Program-made: the position numbers and the translations under genes
Assembly: GCF_000718555.1 (NCBI RefSeq)
Contig: NZ_JOAN01000013.1
Coordinates: 1 to 64,000 of the forward strand
From: Micromonospora chokoriensis
GTDB lineage: Bacteria; Actinomycetota; Actinomycetes; Mycobacteriales; Micromonosporaceae
Direction: 5' to 3'
Length of the DNA stretch: 64,000 nt
The notes under the pieces: generated by a model
What the model was told of the DNA's origin: nothing
The model's input: the letters and a program-made list of their open reading frames with translations, nothing else
The model's database searches: none
Shown: piece by piece, positions 18,191 to 27,566 of the stretch
How the letters are laid out: the number at the start of each line of letters is the position of its first letter
Position numbering within the stretch: the stretch's first letter is position 1

Positions 18191-18772
18191 GTGCAGTTGC
18201 CGGCAGTGCTCGGTGAGCCGATCCGGTTCGTGCTGAACTGGGGGCGCCGCTACTCGCTCTGGGTGTTCAACTTCGGGCTGGCCTGCTGCGCGATCGAGTT
18301 CATCGCCACCAGCATGGGTCGGCACGACTTCATCCGACTTGGCGTGATCCCGTTCGCCCACGGCCCCCGCCAGGCCGACCTGATGGTGGTCTCCGGCACG
18401 GTGACCGACAAGATGGCCCCGGCGATCAAGCGGCTCTACGACCAGATGCCCGAGCCGAAGTACGTCATCTCGTTCGGCGCCTGCTCCAACTGCGGCGGCC
18501 CCTACTGGGATTCGTACTCGGTGACCAAGGGCGTCGACCAGCTCATCCCGGTCGACGTGTACGTGCCCGGCTGCCCGCCCCGGCCGGAGGCGCTGCTGCA
18601 CGGCATCCTGCTCCTGCAGGAGAAGATCGCCGCCGAGCAGTCCGGCATCGGGGGTGTGCCGCAACGGGATGTGCTGGCCGCGCCGCTGGACGCGCCGCCC
18701 CGCGAAGCTGCCGCCCCGCGCTCGGTCGACTCGCTCACCGCCCCGCCGGTACGCCCACCCACCGCAGGCTGA
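18191..18772 (+). CDS. nuoB: NADH-quinone oxidoreductase subunit B (second, partial complex I set)
   Basis: A 193-residue subunit carrying the N2 iron-sulfur cluster, at the junction of the peripheral and membrane arms of complex I. The cluster ligands are visible: the tandem Cys in GLACCAIEF, the Cys in [10 protein letters not shown], and the Cys in [13 protein letters not shown]. An extra Cys sits in ACSNCGG. The C-terminus is extended by about 35 Pro/Ala-rich residues. It starts at GTG and is separated from the rest of the nuo genes by three unrelated genes and a strong terminator. Confidence 0.93.
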   Translation: MQLPAVLGEPIRFVLNWGRRYSLWVFNFGLACCAIEFIATSMGRHDFIRLGVIPFAHGPRQADLMVVSGTVTDKMAPAIKRLYDQMPEPKYVISFGACSNCGGPYWDSYSVTKGVDQLIPVDVYVPGCPPRPEALLHGILLLQEKIAAEQSGIGGVPQRDVLAAPLDAPPREAAAPRSVDSLTAPPVRPPTAG

Positions 18773-18773
18773 C

Positions 18774-18818
18774 GCGGTCGGCCGCCACCCGGAGTTGCTC
18801 CGGGTGGCGGCCGACCGC
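18774..18818. terminator. Strong bidirectional hairpin terminator
   Basis: A perfect 21-bp stem (18774-18794 with 18798-18818) closing a 3-nt loop. It lies between nuoB and the convergent secreted-protein gene and should stop transcription from both sides, which separates nuoB from the later nuo genes. Confidence 0.85.
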
Positions 18819-18830
18819 CGTGCCGCCAGG

Positions 18831-19754
18831 TCAGCTGGTCGGCAGGGCCAGGTTGAACGTGACGGTGTTGTCGCTCGGGTCGATGTCGGGGACCGTCTCC
18901 ACCCAGTCGGTCGACAGCTCCAGGTTGATTGGCGCGGTCTCGTCCGCCGGGTCGGTCGGCCGGCTGATGAGCAGCGCGATCTCGCGCTCCTCGCCGGCCA
19001 TCAGCTGCCCGCCTGGCACGAAGGCTCGTTCGCTGTACACCGGACCATCCCAGGGATCGGTGTGCAGGATCATCGACCCGGCGGGCAGTGGCGTGGCCCG
19101 GACCGAGAGGCCGAAGTTCGCGGCGTCGCCTGCGTACCGGACCCGCAGGGGCACCCGCCGGGTGTTCTCGGGGCCGTCGGTCACCGGCCCGGCCAGCTCG
19201 ATGGACGCGTCCGGCTGGGTGTCCTGCACGTACGTCTGGGGGCGGGCCAGCTTGCCGTCGAGGGAGCGGAACTGCGCGCTGAACGGGACGGTGCCCAGCG
19301 ATCCGAATTTCCACGAGTAGACGGTGATCGATCCATCGGTCGCAATCATCGGGTAACTGCGGGGGGTGGTCAGCACCTGGAATTCGACGGGGGCTCGGCG
19401 GCTCTCGCCCGCAGCCAGTTCGTTGCCCTGAGGCAGGCCGCAGCTGCGGACCAGCCGCCCCTCTGACACCCCGTCCGGGTCGCAGTGTGACTCAGGCCCT
19501 CCGGCGAAGGACGCCGCCACCGGCTCGCGGATCTGGAAGTAGAAGCCGTCGGTGCTGTCGCTGTTGTTGGTGATGGTCACCCGAAGGCTGCCTCGGTAGC
19601 CCCGCTCGGTCGGCTCGAGCACCAGCCGGCTCAGCGAGAAGGTGGGAGCGTCGGCAGCGGCCGACGGTGCGGCAGCAGCTGGTCCGGCCCAGCCGACGGT
19701 CGCGGTCAGTCCGAGCAGTGCGGCGGTGAGCAAGGTCCCCGTTTTTCGGAACAT
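18831..19754 (-). CDS. Secreted protein of unknown function with beta-sandwich-like repeats
   Basis: A 307-residue protein with a clear Sec signal peptide: MFRKTGTLLTAALLGLTATV then an Ala-rich cleavage region near residue 33. The mature part looks like two or three immunoglobulin-like domains (LRVTITNNSDSTDGFYFQIRE, then ETAPINLELSTDWVETVPDI, which is a CARDB-like end). It has two Cys that could form a disulfide (ESHCDPDG and RSCGLPQ). The ATG at 19754 follows GGAGGACC; the upstream in-frame extension lacks a signal. No enzyme motif is seen, so a cell-surface or binding role is the best guess. Confidence 0.7.
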   Translation of the reverse strand: MFRKTGTLLTAALLGLTATVGWAGPAAAAPSAAADAPTFSLSRLVLEPTERGYRGSLRVTITNNSDSTDGFYFQIREPVAASFAGGPESHCDPDGVSEGRLVRSCGLPQGNELAAGESRRAPVEFQVLTTPRSYPMIATDGSITVYSWKFGSLGTVPFSAQFRSLDGKLARPQTYVQDTQPDASIELAGPVTDGPENTRRVPLRVRYAGDAANFGLSVRATPLPAGSMILHTDPWDGPVYSERAFVPGGQLMAGEEREIALLISRPTDPADETAPINLELSTDWVETVPDIDPSDNTVTFNLALPTS

Positions 19755-19933
19755 GTGTTGCTGGTCCTCCAAGGTCGACGCCCGGCGGGGGACCTGTCGC
19801 CCGCTGATGGCAGCGCAGCGATCGACCGACGTGACCGTGGTGTCCGGGCCCCCGCGCCGTGACGCAGACAGCATGGTCGATGGCTGGCCGGTTCGCCACC
19901 CGGTTATGGACTCGCCGCACTAGCCTGCGCAAT

Positions 19934-21250
19934 ATGAGCAGCTCAGCGGACCAGCGTTCCGCCCACATCGTCGACGTGCTCACCGAGGAGTTCGGCGCGT
20001 CGATGGCGATCGACCCGGCCGCCTTCCGCCGCAAGTTCCGCAAGATGGCGGCTTCGCCGTTCGCCTTCTACCGAGGCAGCGCCGCGCTCTTCTACGCCGA
20101 CCAGCGCGGCGACTTCGCCGACGACCGGTTCCTAGACGAGCGGACCAGCCGGGTGTGGATCCACGGTGACCTGCACGCGGAGAACTTCGGCACCTACATG
20201 AACGCCTCTGGGCAACTGGTGTTCAACGTCAACGACTTCGACGAGGCGTACGTCGGGCCGTTCACCTGGGACCTGCGCCGGCTCGCGGCCAGCGTGGCGC
20301 TGCTCGGCTACGGCAAGGCGCTCTCCGACACGGCGATCGGGGATCTGGTTGCCGGCTTCGCCCGGTCGTACCTGACCGAGCTGCGGGCCATCGCCGCCGG
20401 CGGTGACGACGCGATCGGCTCGATCACCCTGGACAACGCCGACGGGGTGCTGCGCCGGGTGCTCCAGCAGGCCCGGCTCAACACCCGCGTCGACTTGCTC
20501 GCCGCGCAGACCACCATCGACAGCTACGAGCGTCGCTTCTCCCTCGGCGACGGGGTCTACGAGATCGACGACGCCACCCGGGAGTTGGTTCGCGCTGCCT
20601 TCCAGGACTACCTGGGCACCCTGCCAGCCGTCTCGACGCCGCTGCGCCCGGTGGCGGCGCGGATCAAGGATGTGGTGCTGCGCAAGGGGGTGGGCATCGG
20701 CTCGGCCGGGCTGCCGTCGTACAACCTGCTGCTGGAGGGGCACACCCAGGCACTGGAGAACGACGTCGTCATCTACATGAAGCAGGCGCAGGTCCCGGCG
20801 GTGGCGCGGTACGTCACCGACGAGTCGGTCCGCGACTACTTCCAGCACCAGGGGCACCGGACCGCCGAGTCGCAGCGGGCGTTGCAGGCGCACGCCGACC
20901 CGTGGTTGGGCTTCACCGAGCTGAACGGGGCCGGTCAGCTCGTCGCCGAGGTCTCGCCGTACGCCGCCGATCTGGACTGGTCGGACGTGAACGAGCCGGA
21001 GGAGCTGACCGGGGTTCTCGTCGACCTTGGCCGGGCGGTGGCCCGGATGCACTCGGTCGCCGACGACGAATCCAGTCACGACCTGGTGGACTACTCCACC
21101 GAGGAGGCGATCGTCGCGGCGGTCGACACCGACGAGGCGGGCTTCGTCGCGCACCTGGTGGACTTCGCACACGCGTACGGGGTGCGCGCCCGTCAGGACC
21201 ATCAGCTCTTCGTCGACCTGTTCCGCAACGGTCGGCTGCCGGGCATCTGA
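19934..21250 (+). CDS. DUF2252 family protein (kinase-like fold)
   Basis: A 438-residue protein. The segment WIHGDLHAENFGTYMNASG resembles the catalytic loop of aminoglycoside-phosphotransferase-like kinases and NVNDFDEAYVGPFTWDLRRL resembles the metal-binding Asp motif; both are hallmarks of DUF2252. FYRGSAALFYAD is the family N-terminal signature. The biochemical role is unknown. The ATG at 19934 (MSSSADQRSAHIVDVL) is chosen over an upstream in-frame start because family homology begins here. It lies between nuoB and nuoC with no clear link to respiration. Confidence 0.85.
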   Translation: MSSSADQRSAHIVDVLTEEFGASMAIDPAAFRRKFRKMAASPFAFYRGSAALFYADQRGDFADDRFLDERTSRVWIHGDLHAENFGTYMNASGQLVFNVNDFDEAYVGPFTWDLRRLAASVALLGYGKALSDTAIGDLVAGFARSYLTELRAIAAGGDDAIGSITLDNADGVLRRVLQQARLNTRVDLLAAQTTIDSYERRFSLGDGVYEIDDATRELVRAAFQDYLGTLPAVSTPLRPVAARIKDVVLRKGVGIGSAGLPSYNLLLEGHTQALENDVVIYMKQAQVPAVARYVTDESVRDYFQHQGHRTAESQRALQAHADPWLGFTELNGAGQLVAEVSPYAADLDWSDVNEPEELTGVLVDLGRAVARMHSVADDESSHDLVDYSTEEAIVAAVDTDEAGFVAHLVDFAHAYGVRARQDHQLFVDLFRNGRLPGI

Positions 21251-21260
21251 GCGGCGTCGC

Positions 21261-22307
21261 TCAGGACGCGAACTCCAACACCACCTTGATGTCGTCCGGC
21301 CCGGCGGTGTACGCGTCGGCGTACCGGTTCACCGGCACCCGACGGCTGATCAGCGACTCGAGCCAGATCTGGTCCGCGCGGGCGAGCGCCTGCGCGGCCA
21401 TGTTCCAGTGCCGCCGGTTGGCGTTCACCGAGCCGAACACCACGTTGTTCTCCAGCACCAGCGCCCGGTTGAGTGCCCCGGCGTCGAAGTCGATGCTGCG
21501 ACCACCGCTGGACACCCCGGCCAGGCAGACGATCCCGGTCGGGCCCGCCTTGCACATGACGTCGAGGACCACCGTTGGCGCGCCGGTGCACTCGATCACC
21601 ACATCCGGCTCGAAGGGCAGGTCGTTGACCGACACCGAGTGATAGGTGGCACCGAGCCCGGCGACCAACTCCGGCTTCGGCCCGTCGGTGGCCAGGTCCA
21701 GCACGTGGACGGAGAGCCCGCGCTGGGTGCCGAGCAACGCGGCCAGCAGCCCGATCGGGCCAGCCCCGGTCACCAGGACGGTCTGCGGCTGCCACTCGGC
21801 CCGGTGCCCGATCCGCTCGATGTGGTCCCACGCCTTCGCCACCACACTTGTCGGCTCCAGCAGCACGCCCACCTGGGCCAGCGCCGGGTCGAGCCCGATC
21901 GCGAACCGCGGCTCGACCCGCCAGCGGTCCCGGGCGAAGCCGGGTAGCGCCTTGATGCCGTGTTCGGTGTACCGACCATTGCGGCACATGTCCCACTCAC
22001 CGACCGCGCAGTTCGGGCAGGGCACCGGGTCCGGATGCCGGACGATCCCGGCCACCAGGTCACCGGGTTGCAGGGTGCCGCTTGAGTCCTCAATCACCCG
22101 GCCCAGTGACTCGTGCCCGATGATCAGGCGGTCCGCCCCCGGCGGAGCTTCGCCGTAATGCCCGGCGATGATCTCGTGGTCCGTGCCGCAGATCCCGACG
22201 GCCAACGCCTCGACCAGGACCGAGCCCTCCTCGGCAGCCGGCTCCGGCTGATCCTCGACGAGGCTCAGCGAGTTGGCGACCCCAGGTTTCACCGTCACAG
22301 CGCGCAC
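21261..22307 (-). CDS. Zinc-dependent glucose 1-dehydrogenase-type alcohol dehydrogenase
   Basis: A 348-residue medium-chain dehydrogenase. The catalytic zinc site is in VGICGTDHEI and GHESLGRV, and a Cys cluster CPNCAVGEWDMCRNGRY marks the structural zinc. The Rossmann loop is VLVTGAGPIGLLAALLG. The overall pattern (KPGVANSLSLVE at the N-terminus, LLEPTSVVAKAWDHIERIG) matches archaeal-type glucose dehydrogenases and their actinobacterial relatives, so a sugar such as glucose is likely. It starts at GTG 22307 (VRAVTVKPG); GTG 22298 is also possible. It is divergent from nuoC. Confidence 0.85.
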   Translation of the reverse strand: MRAVTVKPGVANSLSLVEDQPEPAAEEGSVLVEALAVGICGTDHEIIAGHYGEAPPGADRLIIGHESLGRVIEDSSGTLQPGDLVAGIVRHPDPVPCPNCAVGEWDMCRNGRYTEHGIKALPGFARDRWRVEPRFAIGLDPALAQVGVLLEPTSVVAKAWDHIERIGHRAEWQPQTVLVTGAGPIGLLAALLGTQRGLSVHVLDLATDGPKPELVAGLGATYHSVSVNDLPFEPDVVIECTGAPTVVLDVMCKAGPTGIVCLAGVSSGGRSIDFDAGALNRALVLENNVVFGSVNANRRHWNMAAQALARADQIWLESLISRRVPVNRYADAYTAGPDDIKVVLEFAS

Positions 22308-22412
22308 GCCCTCATCTTTCCCCGCCGAGGAGTGCGCCGCGCCCAAAGCCGGCAGATCGCCGGGCATCGGCGGCGGCCAGGCACGGGCCCGGCCGGCACT
22401 AGGATCAGCGGC

Positions 22413-23282
22413 ATGACTCCCGAAGAGGTCGGCGCTCGGCTGGTCGCGCTGCTCGCGCCGGTTGCGGCGACCCCGTCGGTCTCCGGCGGGCAACGGTTCG
22501 CCCGGGCCACCGTCGATGTGCCGCCGGCGAGTTGGCTGACCGCCGTCTCTGCCGCCCGCGACGACGCCGAGCTGGCCTGCGACTTCTTCGACTGGCTCTC
22601 CGCGGTCGACGAGCTGGCCGAGGGCTTCGACGTGGTGGCGCACCTCTGGTCGACGCGACTGCGCCACGGCGTGCTGCTGCGTACCCGGTTGCCGCGCAGC
22701 GCACCCACGGTCGCCTCGGTGGTCGATGTCTACCCCGGTGCCGCCTGGCACGAGCGGGAGACGCACGAGATGTTCGGCATCGACTTCGCCGGCCACGGGG
22801 AGCTGCTGCCGCTGTTGCTGCCCCCGGAGTTCGAGGGCCACCCGCTGCGCAAGGAGTTCGTGCTCGCATCCCGGGTGGCCAAGCCCTGGCCGGGTGCGAA
22901 GGAGCCGGGCGAGTCCGAGGCCGGCGGCGGGCGTCGACCGATCCGCCCGCCGGGCGTTCCCGCTCCGGGCGAGTGGGGGCTCACGCCCACCCCGGCTGGC
23001 GCTGGTGGCGTGGGGGAGGGCCCGCGTGGCGGCACCCCGGCCAGACCGGCCCGTGAGCGTCCGGCGCGGCCCGCCCCGGGGGCCCGTCCGGCGCGTACTC
23101 CCCGGTCTGTCGTGGCCGACGACGGCCCGGCACCCAGCGCGGGCCCGGCCGAGCAGTCTGCGTCTGGTCCGGCCGCACCTGACGTCGAGGGCTCGGCCGA
23201 CCCGGCCGCACCGGGCGTCGAGCCGGTCGCGGACCCGCCGGGCCGCGACGACCAAGGCGACCACGATGGGGGTACGGCCTGA
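22413..23282 (+). CDS. nuoC: NADH-quinone oxidoreductase subunit C with C-terminal extension
   Basis: A 289-residue subunit of the peripheral arm of complex I. The family core is residues about 1-160, including AWHERETHEMFGIDFAGHGE and FEGHPLRKEF. The following 125 residues are a Pro/Gly/Arg-rich extension with no similarity to subunit D, so this is not a NuoCD fusion. It ends in TGATG with nuoH, which starts one base before the nuoC stop ends. No nuoD follows, which is unusual because C and D normally sit together. Confidence 0.88.
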   Translation: MTPEEVGARLVALLAPVAATPSVSGGQRFARATVDVPPASWLTAVSAARDDAELACDFFDWLSAVDELAEGFDVVAHLWSTRLRHGVLLRTRLPRSAPTVASVVDVYPGAAWHERETHEMFGIDFAGHGELLPLLLPPEFEGHPLRKEFVLASRVAKPWPGAKEPGESEAGGGRRPIRPPGVPAPGEWGLTPTPAGAGGVGEGPRGGTPARPARERPARPAPGARPARTPRSVVADDGPAPSAGPAEQSASGPAAPDVEGSADPAAPGVEPVADPPGRDDQGDHDGGTA

Positions 23283-24244
23283 TGCCGCTCTGGGTGGAGC
23301 TGGTGCTCCGGATCGGCGGCGTGCTGGTCGCGTTCCTCACCCTGCCGTTGCTGGTCGGCCAGGCCGAGCACAAGGTGATGGCGCACATGCAGGGCCGGCT
23401 CGGCCCGATGTACGCGGGCGGCTTCCACGGTTGGGCGCAGCTCGTCGCCGACGGCGTCAAGTTCGTGCAGAAGGAGGACATCACGCCGCGCGAGGCGGAC
23501 CGGGCGGTGTTCCGGCTGGCCCCGGCTGTTGCCCTGGTGCCCTATCTGCTGGTGCTGCTGGTCATCCCGCTCGGTCCGAACGACCTGGTCGGGCAACCGT
23601 TGGACATCGGTCTGTTCTTCGTGCTGGCGGTGGTCGGCGTCGGGGTGGTGGCGGTGCTGATGTCGGCCTGGGCGTCGGCCAACAAGTACAGCCTGCTCGG
23701 TGGGCTGCGCGGGGCCGCCCAACTGCTCGGTTACGAGCTGCCGCTGGTGTTGGCGGCCGCGTCGGTGGCGATGGCGGCCGGCACGCTCAGCCTGTCGGGC
23801 ATCGTCGAGGCGTGGCAGCCCTGGTGGCTGCTCTGGCAGGCCCCCGCGATGATCATCTTCTTCGTCGCGGGGCTGGCCGAGATCCGTCGGCCACCGTTCG
23901 ACATGCCGGTGGCCGACTCGGAGCTGGTCTTCGGCTACATTACCGAATACACCGGGCTGCGGTTCGCGTTCTTCCTGCTCGCCGAGTACGTCGGCATCGT
24001 GGTGATCGCCGCGCTGACCACGGTGCTGTTCCTGGGTGGATGGCAGGGCCCATTCGCCGATGACCAGTTGGGCTGGCTCTGGACGCTGCTCAAGATCTTC
24101 GCCGTGTCCTTCGTGATCATCTGGCTGCGGGTGTCCTACCCCCGGCTCCGCGAGGACCAACTCCAACGCCTCTGCTGGCTGGTGCTCGTGCCGGCGTCCC
24201 TGGCGCAACTGGTCCTCACCGCAGCCGTCCGCATAGCCCTGTAA
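23282..24244 (+). CDS. nuoH: NADH-quinone oxidoreductase subunit H
   Basis: A 320-residue membrane subunit that forms the quinone chamber with subunits B and D. About eight membrane segments are visible. The conserved first-loop segment GQAEHKVMAHMQGRLGPMYAG and the acidic loop AGLAEIRRPPFDMPVADSELVFGYITEYTGLRFAFF match the family. It starts in a 1-bp overlap with nuoC. The 3' end is followed by a type A hairpin repeat, and the next two genes (GST-like and SnoaL-like) interrupt the cluster. Confidence 0.94.
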   Translation: MPLWVELVLRIGGVLVAFLTLPLLVGQAEHKVMAHMQGRLGPMYAGGFHGWAQLVADGVKFVQKEDITPREADRAVFRLAPAVALVPYLLVLLVIPLGPNDLVGQPLDIGLFFVLAVVGVGVVAVLMSAWASANKYSLLGGLRGAAQLLGYELPLVLAAASVAMAAGTLSLSGIVEAWQPWWLLWQAPAMIIFFVAGLAEIRRPPFDMPVADSELVFGYITEYTGLRFAFFLLAEYVGIVVIAALTTVLFLGGWQGPFADDQLGWLWTLLKIFAVSFVIIWLRVSYPRLREDQLQRLCWLVLVPASLAQLVLTAAVRIAL

Positions 24245-24273
24245 CCACCCCGCGCCGACCTCGCGCCGCGCCG

Positions 24274-24349
24274 CGCCGATCTTGCAGTTGCGGATGCCGA
24301 AATGCCCTGCCTGGTGGCATTTGCCGGGATGGAAAGTGCAAGATCGGCG
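24274..24349. repeat. 76-bp intergenic hairpin repeat, type A (copy 2)
   Basis: Arms CGCCGATCTTGCAGTT at 24274-24289 and its near complement at 24333-24349. It has the same length, arms and some of the loop words (GATG, AAATGCC) as the copy at 10248-10323. It lies between nuoH and the convergent GST-like gene. Confidence 0.85.
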
Positions 24350-24385
24350 TGGGGGCGGCGCCGGGGCGAGGTCAGCGCGCGACGC

Positions 24386-25405
<1,020 letters not shown>

Positions 25406-25486
25406 GTGGCCCTCCCGGTCTGGTCAGTGTCTCTACCCAATCCTCGCGGATCTACGGCGCACAGTGGTCCCGGATAACCTGCCGGT

Positions 25487-25915
25487 ATGACGGATGTGGA
25501 GGCGGCGGCCCGACGGTTCATCGCCGACGTGTGGAATGCCCGCCAGGAGGAGTCGGCGTACGAGTTGGTCGCCGAGGAGTGCCCGGGGCTGGGCGGCACC
25601 GGGCCGGAGGCGACGCTGGCCTGGCACCGCGAGCGTCGGGCGGCGTTCCCGGACCTGCGCTACAAGATCGTCGACGTGGTCGCGGCCGGCGAGCGGGTGG
25701 CCGTGCACTGGCGGGCGGCCGGCACCCACGTCGGGCAGTTCGGGCCGGTGCCGCCGACCGGGCAGGTGGTCAGCTATTCGGGGGCTACGTTCCTGCGCTT
25801 CGACGCGGCGGGCCGGATCGTCGAGGTGTGGAGCTGCAACGAGCTGTTCCAGCTGCTCCAGCAGCTCGGCGTCGAGATGCTCCCACCGGCGGTCGTCAAC
25901 GGACCCGGGGCGTGA
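25487..25915 (+). CDS. SnoaL-like polyketide-cyclase/ester-hydrolase fold protein
   Basis: A 142-residue protein of the NTF2-like SnoaL group. FPDLRYKIVDVVAAGERVAVHWRAAGTHVG is the characteristic central beta hairpin, with the His and Asp residues that line the cavity in family members, and FDAAGRIVEVWSCNELFQLLQQLG is the typical C-terminus. It has no signal peptide. It is divergent from the GST-like gene, lies upstream of nuoI and is probably transcribed separately. The substrate is unknown, since this fold is used for many reactions. Confidence 0.8.
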   Translation: MTDVEAAARRFIADVWNARQEESAYELVAEECPGLGGTGPEATLAWHRERRAAFPDLRYKIVDVVAAGERVAVHWRAAGTHVGQFGPVPPTGQVVSYSGATFLRFDAAGRIVEVWSCNELFQLLQQLGVEMLPPAVVNGPGA

Positions 25916-26018
25916 TCCGGCTGATCCGCAGGTGACCGTGCTCCTCGGGTAAGCCCTACGGTCGTCGACCTGTGGGTGGTGGTCGCGCGCGCCGGGGCCA
26001 CAGGGCAGGATGGTCGAC

Positions 26019-26621
26019 ATGAGCGACCCCAGCGAGCGCGGCGACACCAGCGAACGCGGCCTCCCCGGCGCGGGCCTGGTGAAGGGGCTGGCGGTCACCC
26101 TCAAGACGATGACCAGCCGTTCGACCACGCAGCAGTACCCGGACACGGCCCCCGACCTGCCGCCCCGCTCGCGTGGCGTGATCGCGCTGTCCGAGGAGAA
26201 CTGCACGGTCTGCATGCTCTGCGCCCGTGAATGTCCGGACTGGTGCATCTACATCGACTCGCACAAGGAGGAGGTGGCGGTGCCCGGCGCCGCCCGCCCC
26301 CGCCAGCGCAACGTGCTCGACAAGTTCGACATCGACTTCTCGCTCTGCATGTACTGCGGCATCTGCATCGAGGTCTGCCCGTTCGACGCGCTCTACTGGT
26401 CACCGGAGTTCGAGTACGCCGAGTACGACATCAAGAACCTGCTGCACGACAAGGACCACCTCGGTCAGTGGATGGCGACCGTTCCGCCGCCGCCGGCGCA
26501 CGACCCGAACGGCGAGCCGGCCAAGGAGGAGACCGCCGCCGCCCGCAAGGCCGCCGCCGCCCGTCCAGCTCCGCCAGCGGTACGCCCCGAGCCCGACGCC
26601 GACCAGGCCCCCGCGTCGTGA
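26019..26621 (+). CDS. nuoI: NADH-quinone oxidoreductase subunit I
   Basis: A 200-residue subunit with two 4Fe-4S clusters. The motifs are [12 protein letters not shown] and [12 protein letters not shown], both complete with four Cys. They should form the N6a/N6b chain that passes electrons to subunit B. The N-terminus holds an amphipathic helix for membrane contact, and the C-terminus has an Ala/Pro-rich extension of about 50 residues. The ATG at 26019 follows AGGA at 8 nt spacing; an ATG at 26010 is less well placed. It opens the gene block nuoI to nuoN. Confidence 0.94.
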   Translation: MSDPSERGDTSERGLPGAGLVKGLAVTLKTMTSRSTTQQYPDTAPDLPPRSRGVIALSEENCTVCMLCARECPDWCIYIDSHKEEVAVPGAARPRQRNVLDKFDIDFSLCMYCGICIEVCPFDALYWSPEFEYAEYDIKNLLHDKDHLGQWMATVPPPPAHDPNGEPAKEETAAARKAAAARPAPPAVRPEPDADQAPAS

Positions 26622-26646
26622 GCGGCCGAGCCGGAAGGGCGCTCCG

Positions 26647-27207
26647 GTGACCGGGGCGGATGTGCTGCTGCTCGCCCTCGGTGCGGTGGCGGTCGGCGCT
26701 GGCGTGCTGGTGGTGACCACGAAACACCTGGTCCGGGCCGGGCTGTACCTGGTGGTGTGCCTGGGCGCATTGGCCGGTGACTTCCTGGTGCTCAGCGCCG
26801 AGTTGGTGGCCTGGGTGCAGGTGCTGATCTACGTGGGCGCGGTGGTGGTCCTGCTGCTGTTCGCGGTGATGCTGACCCGGGCTCCGATCGGCGTCTCCGA
26901 CGACCTGGACCGGCCCGGTTGGCCGGCCGCGCTGATCGGTGGCGGCGCGGGGTTGGGGCTGACCGTCCTCCTTGTCGACGCGTACCGCTGGAGCACCGTC
27001 ACGCTGCCTGCCGCCGGCACCGCCGAGCGGCTGGGCGAGCAGATCTTCCAGTCCTGGGTGCTGCCGTTCGAGGTGCTCTCCGTGCTGCTGCTGTCCGCCC
27101 TGGTGGGTGCGGTCGTGCTGTCCCGGCCGGACATCGGCCGACCAGCCCCGCAACGCGACGACACGGCAGTTGATCTGATCGACAGCGAGTCCGGGAGGCG
27201 CCGGTGA
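26647..27207 (+). CDS. nuoJ: NADH-quinone oxidoreductase subunit J
   Basis: A 186-residue membrane subunit with five hydrophobic segments. The conserved third-segment region is [24 protein letters not shown], where the pi-bulge lies in known structures. The C-terminus ends in a short charged tail after a last membrane helix. It starts at GTG 26647 and overlaps nuoK in a GTGA junction. Confidence 0.92.
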   Translation: MTGADVLLLALGAVAVGAGVLVVTTKHLVRAGLYLVVCLGALAGDFLVLSAELVAWVQVLIYVGAVVVLLLFAVMLTRAPIGVSDDLDRPGWPAALIGGGAGLGLTVLLVDAYRWSTVTLPAAGTAERLGEQIFQSWVLPFEVLSVLLLSALVGAVVLSRPDIGRPAPQRDDTAVDLIDSESGRRR

Positions 27208-27566
27208 GGCCGGTCATCCCGTACGTCACCGCCGCGCTGCTGTTCGGCCTCGGCGTCTACGGCGTACTGCGCCGACGCAACGCGGTGCTGGTGCTGATGT
27301 CGGTCGAGTTGATGCTCAACGCGGTCAACCTGATCCTGGTCACCGCGGACACCACCGCCCGTGCCGTGCTCCCGCACTCGGGGCAGGTCTTCGCGCTGTT
27401 CGTCATCGTCCTCGCCGCCGCCGAGATCGGGGTGGGGTTGGCGATCGTCCTTCAGCTCTACCGGCTGCGGGCCACCGTGGCGGTGGATGACGTGCCGCTG
27501 ACCGAGCCGCCACAAGCCGTCGACGGGCACGAGCCGGCCGTCGTAAACGGGGAGGCGGGCCGGTGA
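27204..27566 (+). CDS. nuoK: NADH-quinone oxidoreductase subunit K
   Basis: A 120-residue membrane subunit with three hydrophobic segments. The conserved Glu in [16 protein letters not shown], and the later [18 protein letters not shown] with another conserved Glu, match the proton path of the family. It starts with GTG overlapping the nuoJ stop by 4 bp and overlaps nuoL the same way. Confidence 0.93.
   Translation: MRPVIPYVTAALLFGLGVYGVLRRRNAVLVLMSVELMLNAVNLILVTADTTARAVLPHSGQVFALFVIVLAAAEIGVGLAIVLQLYRLRATVAVDDVPLTEPPQAVDGHEPAVVNGEAGR

Noticed and set aside
21261..23264. 667-codon reading of the glucose dehydrogenase frame
   Set aside because: The extra N-terminal half lies over nuoC and is low complexity; the enzyme starts at 22307.
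22413..23282. NuoCD fusion
   Set aside because: The C-terminal extension is Pro/Arg-rich and carries none of the conserved NuoD segments.
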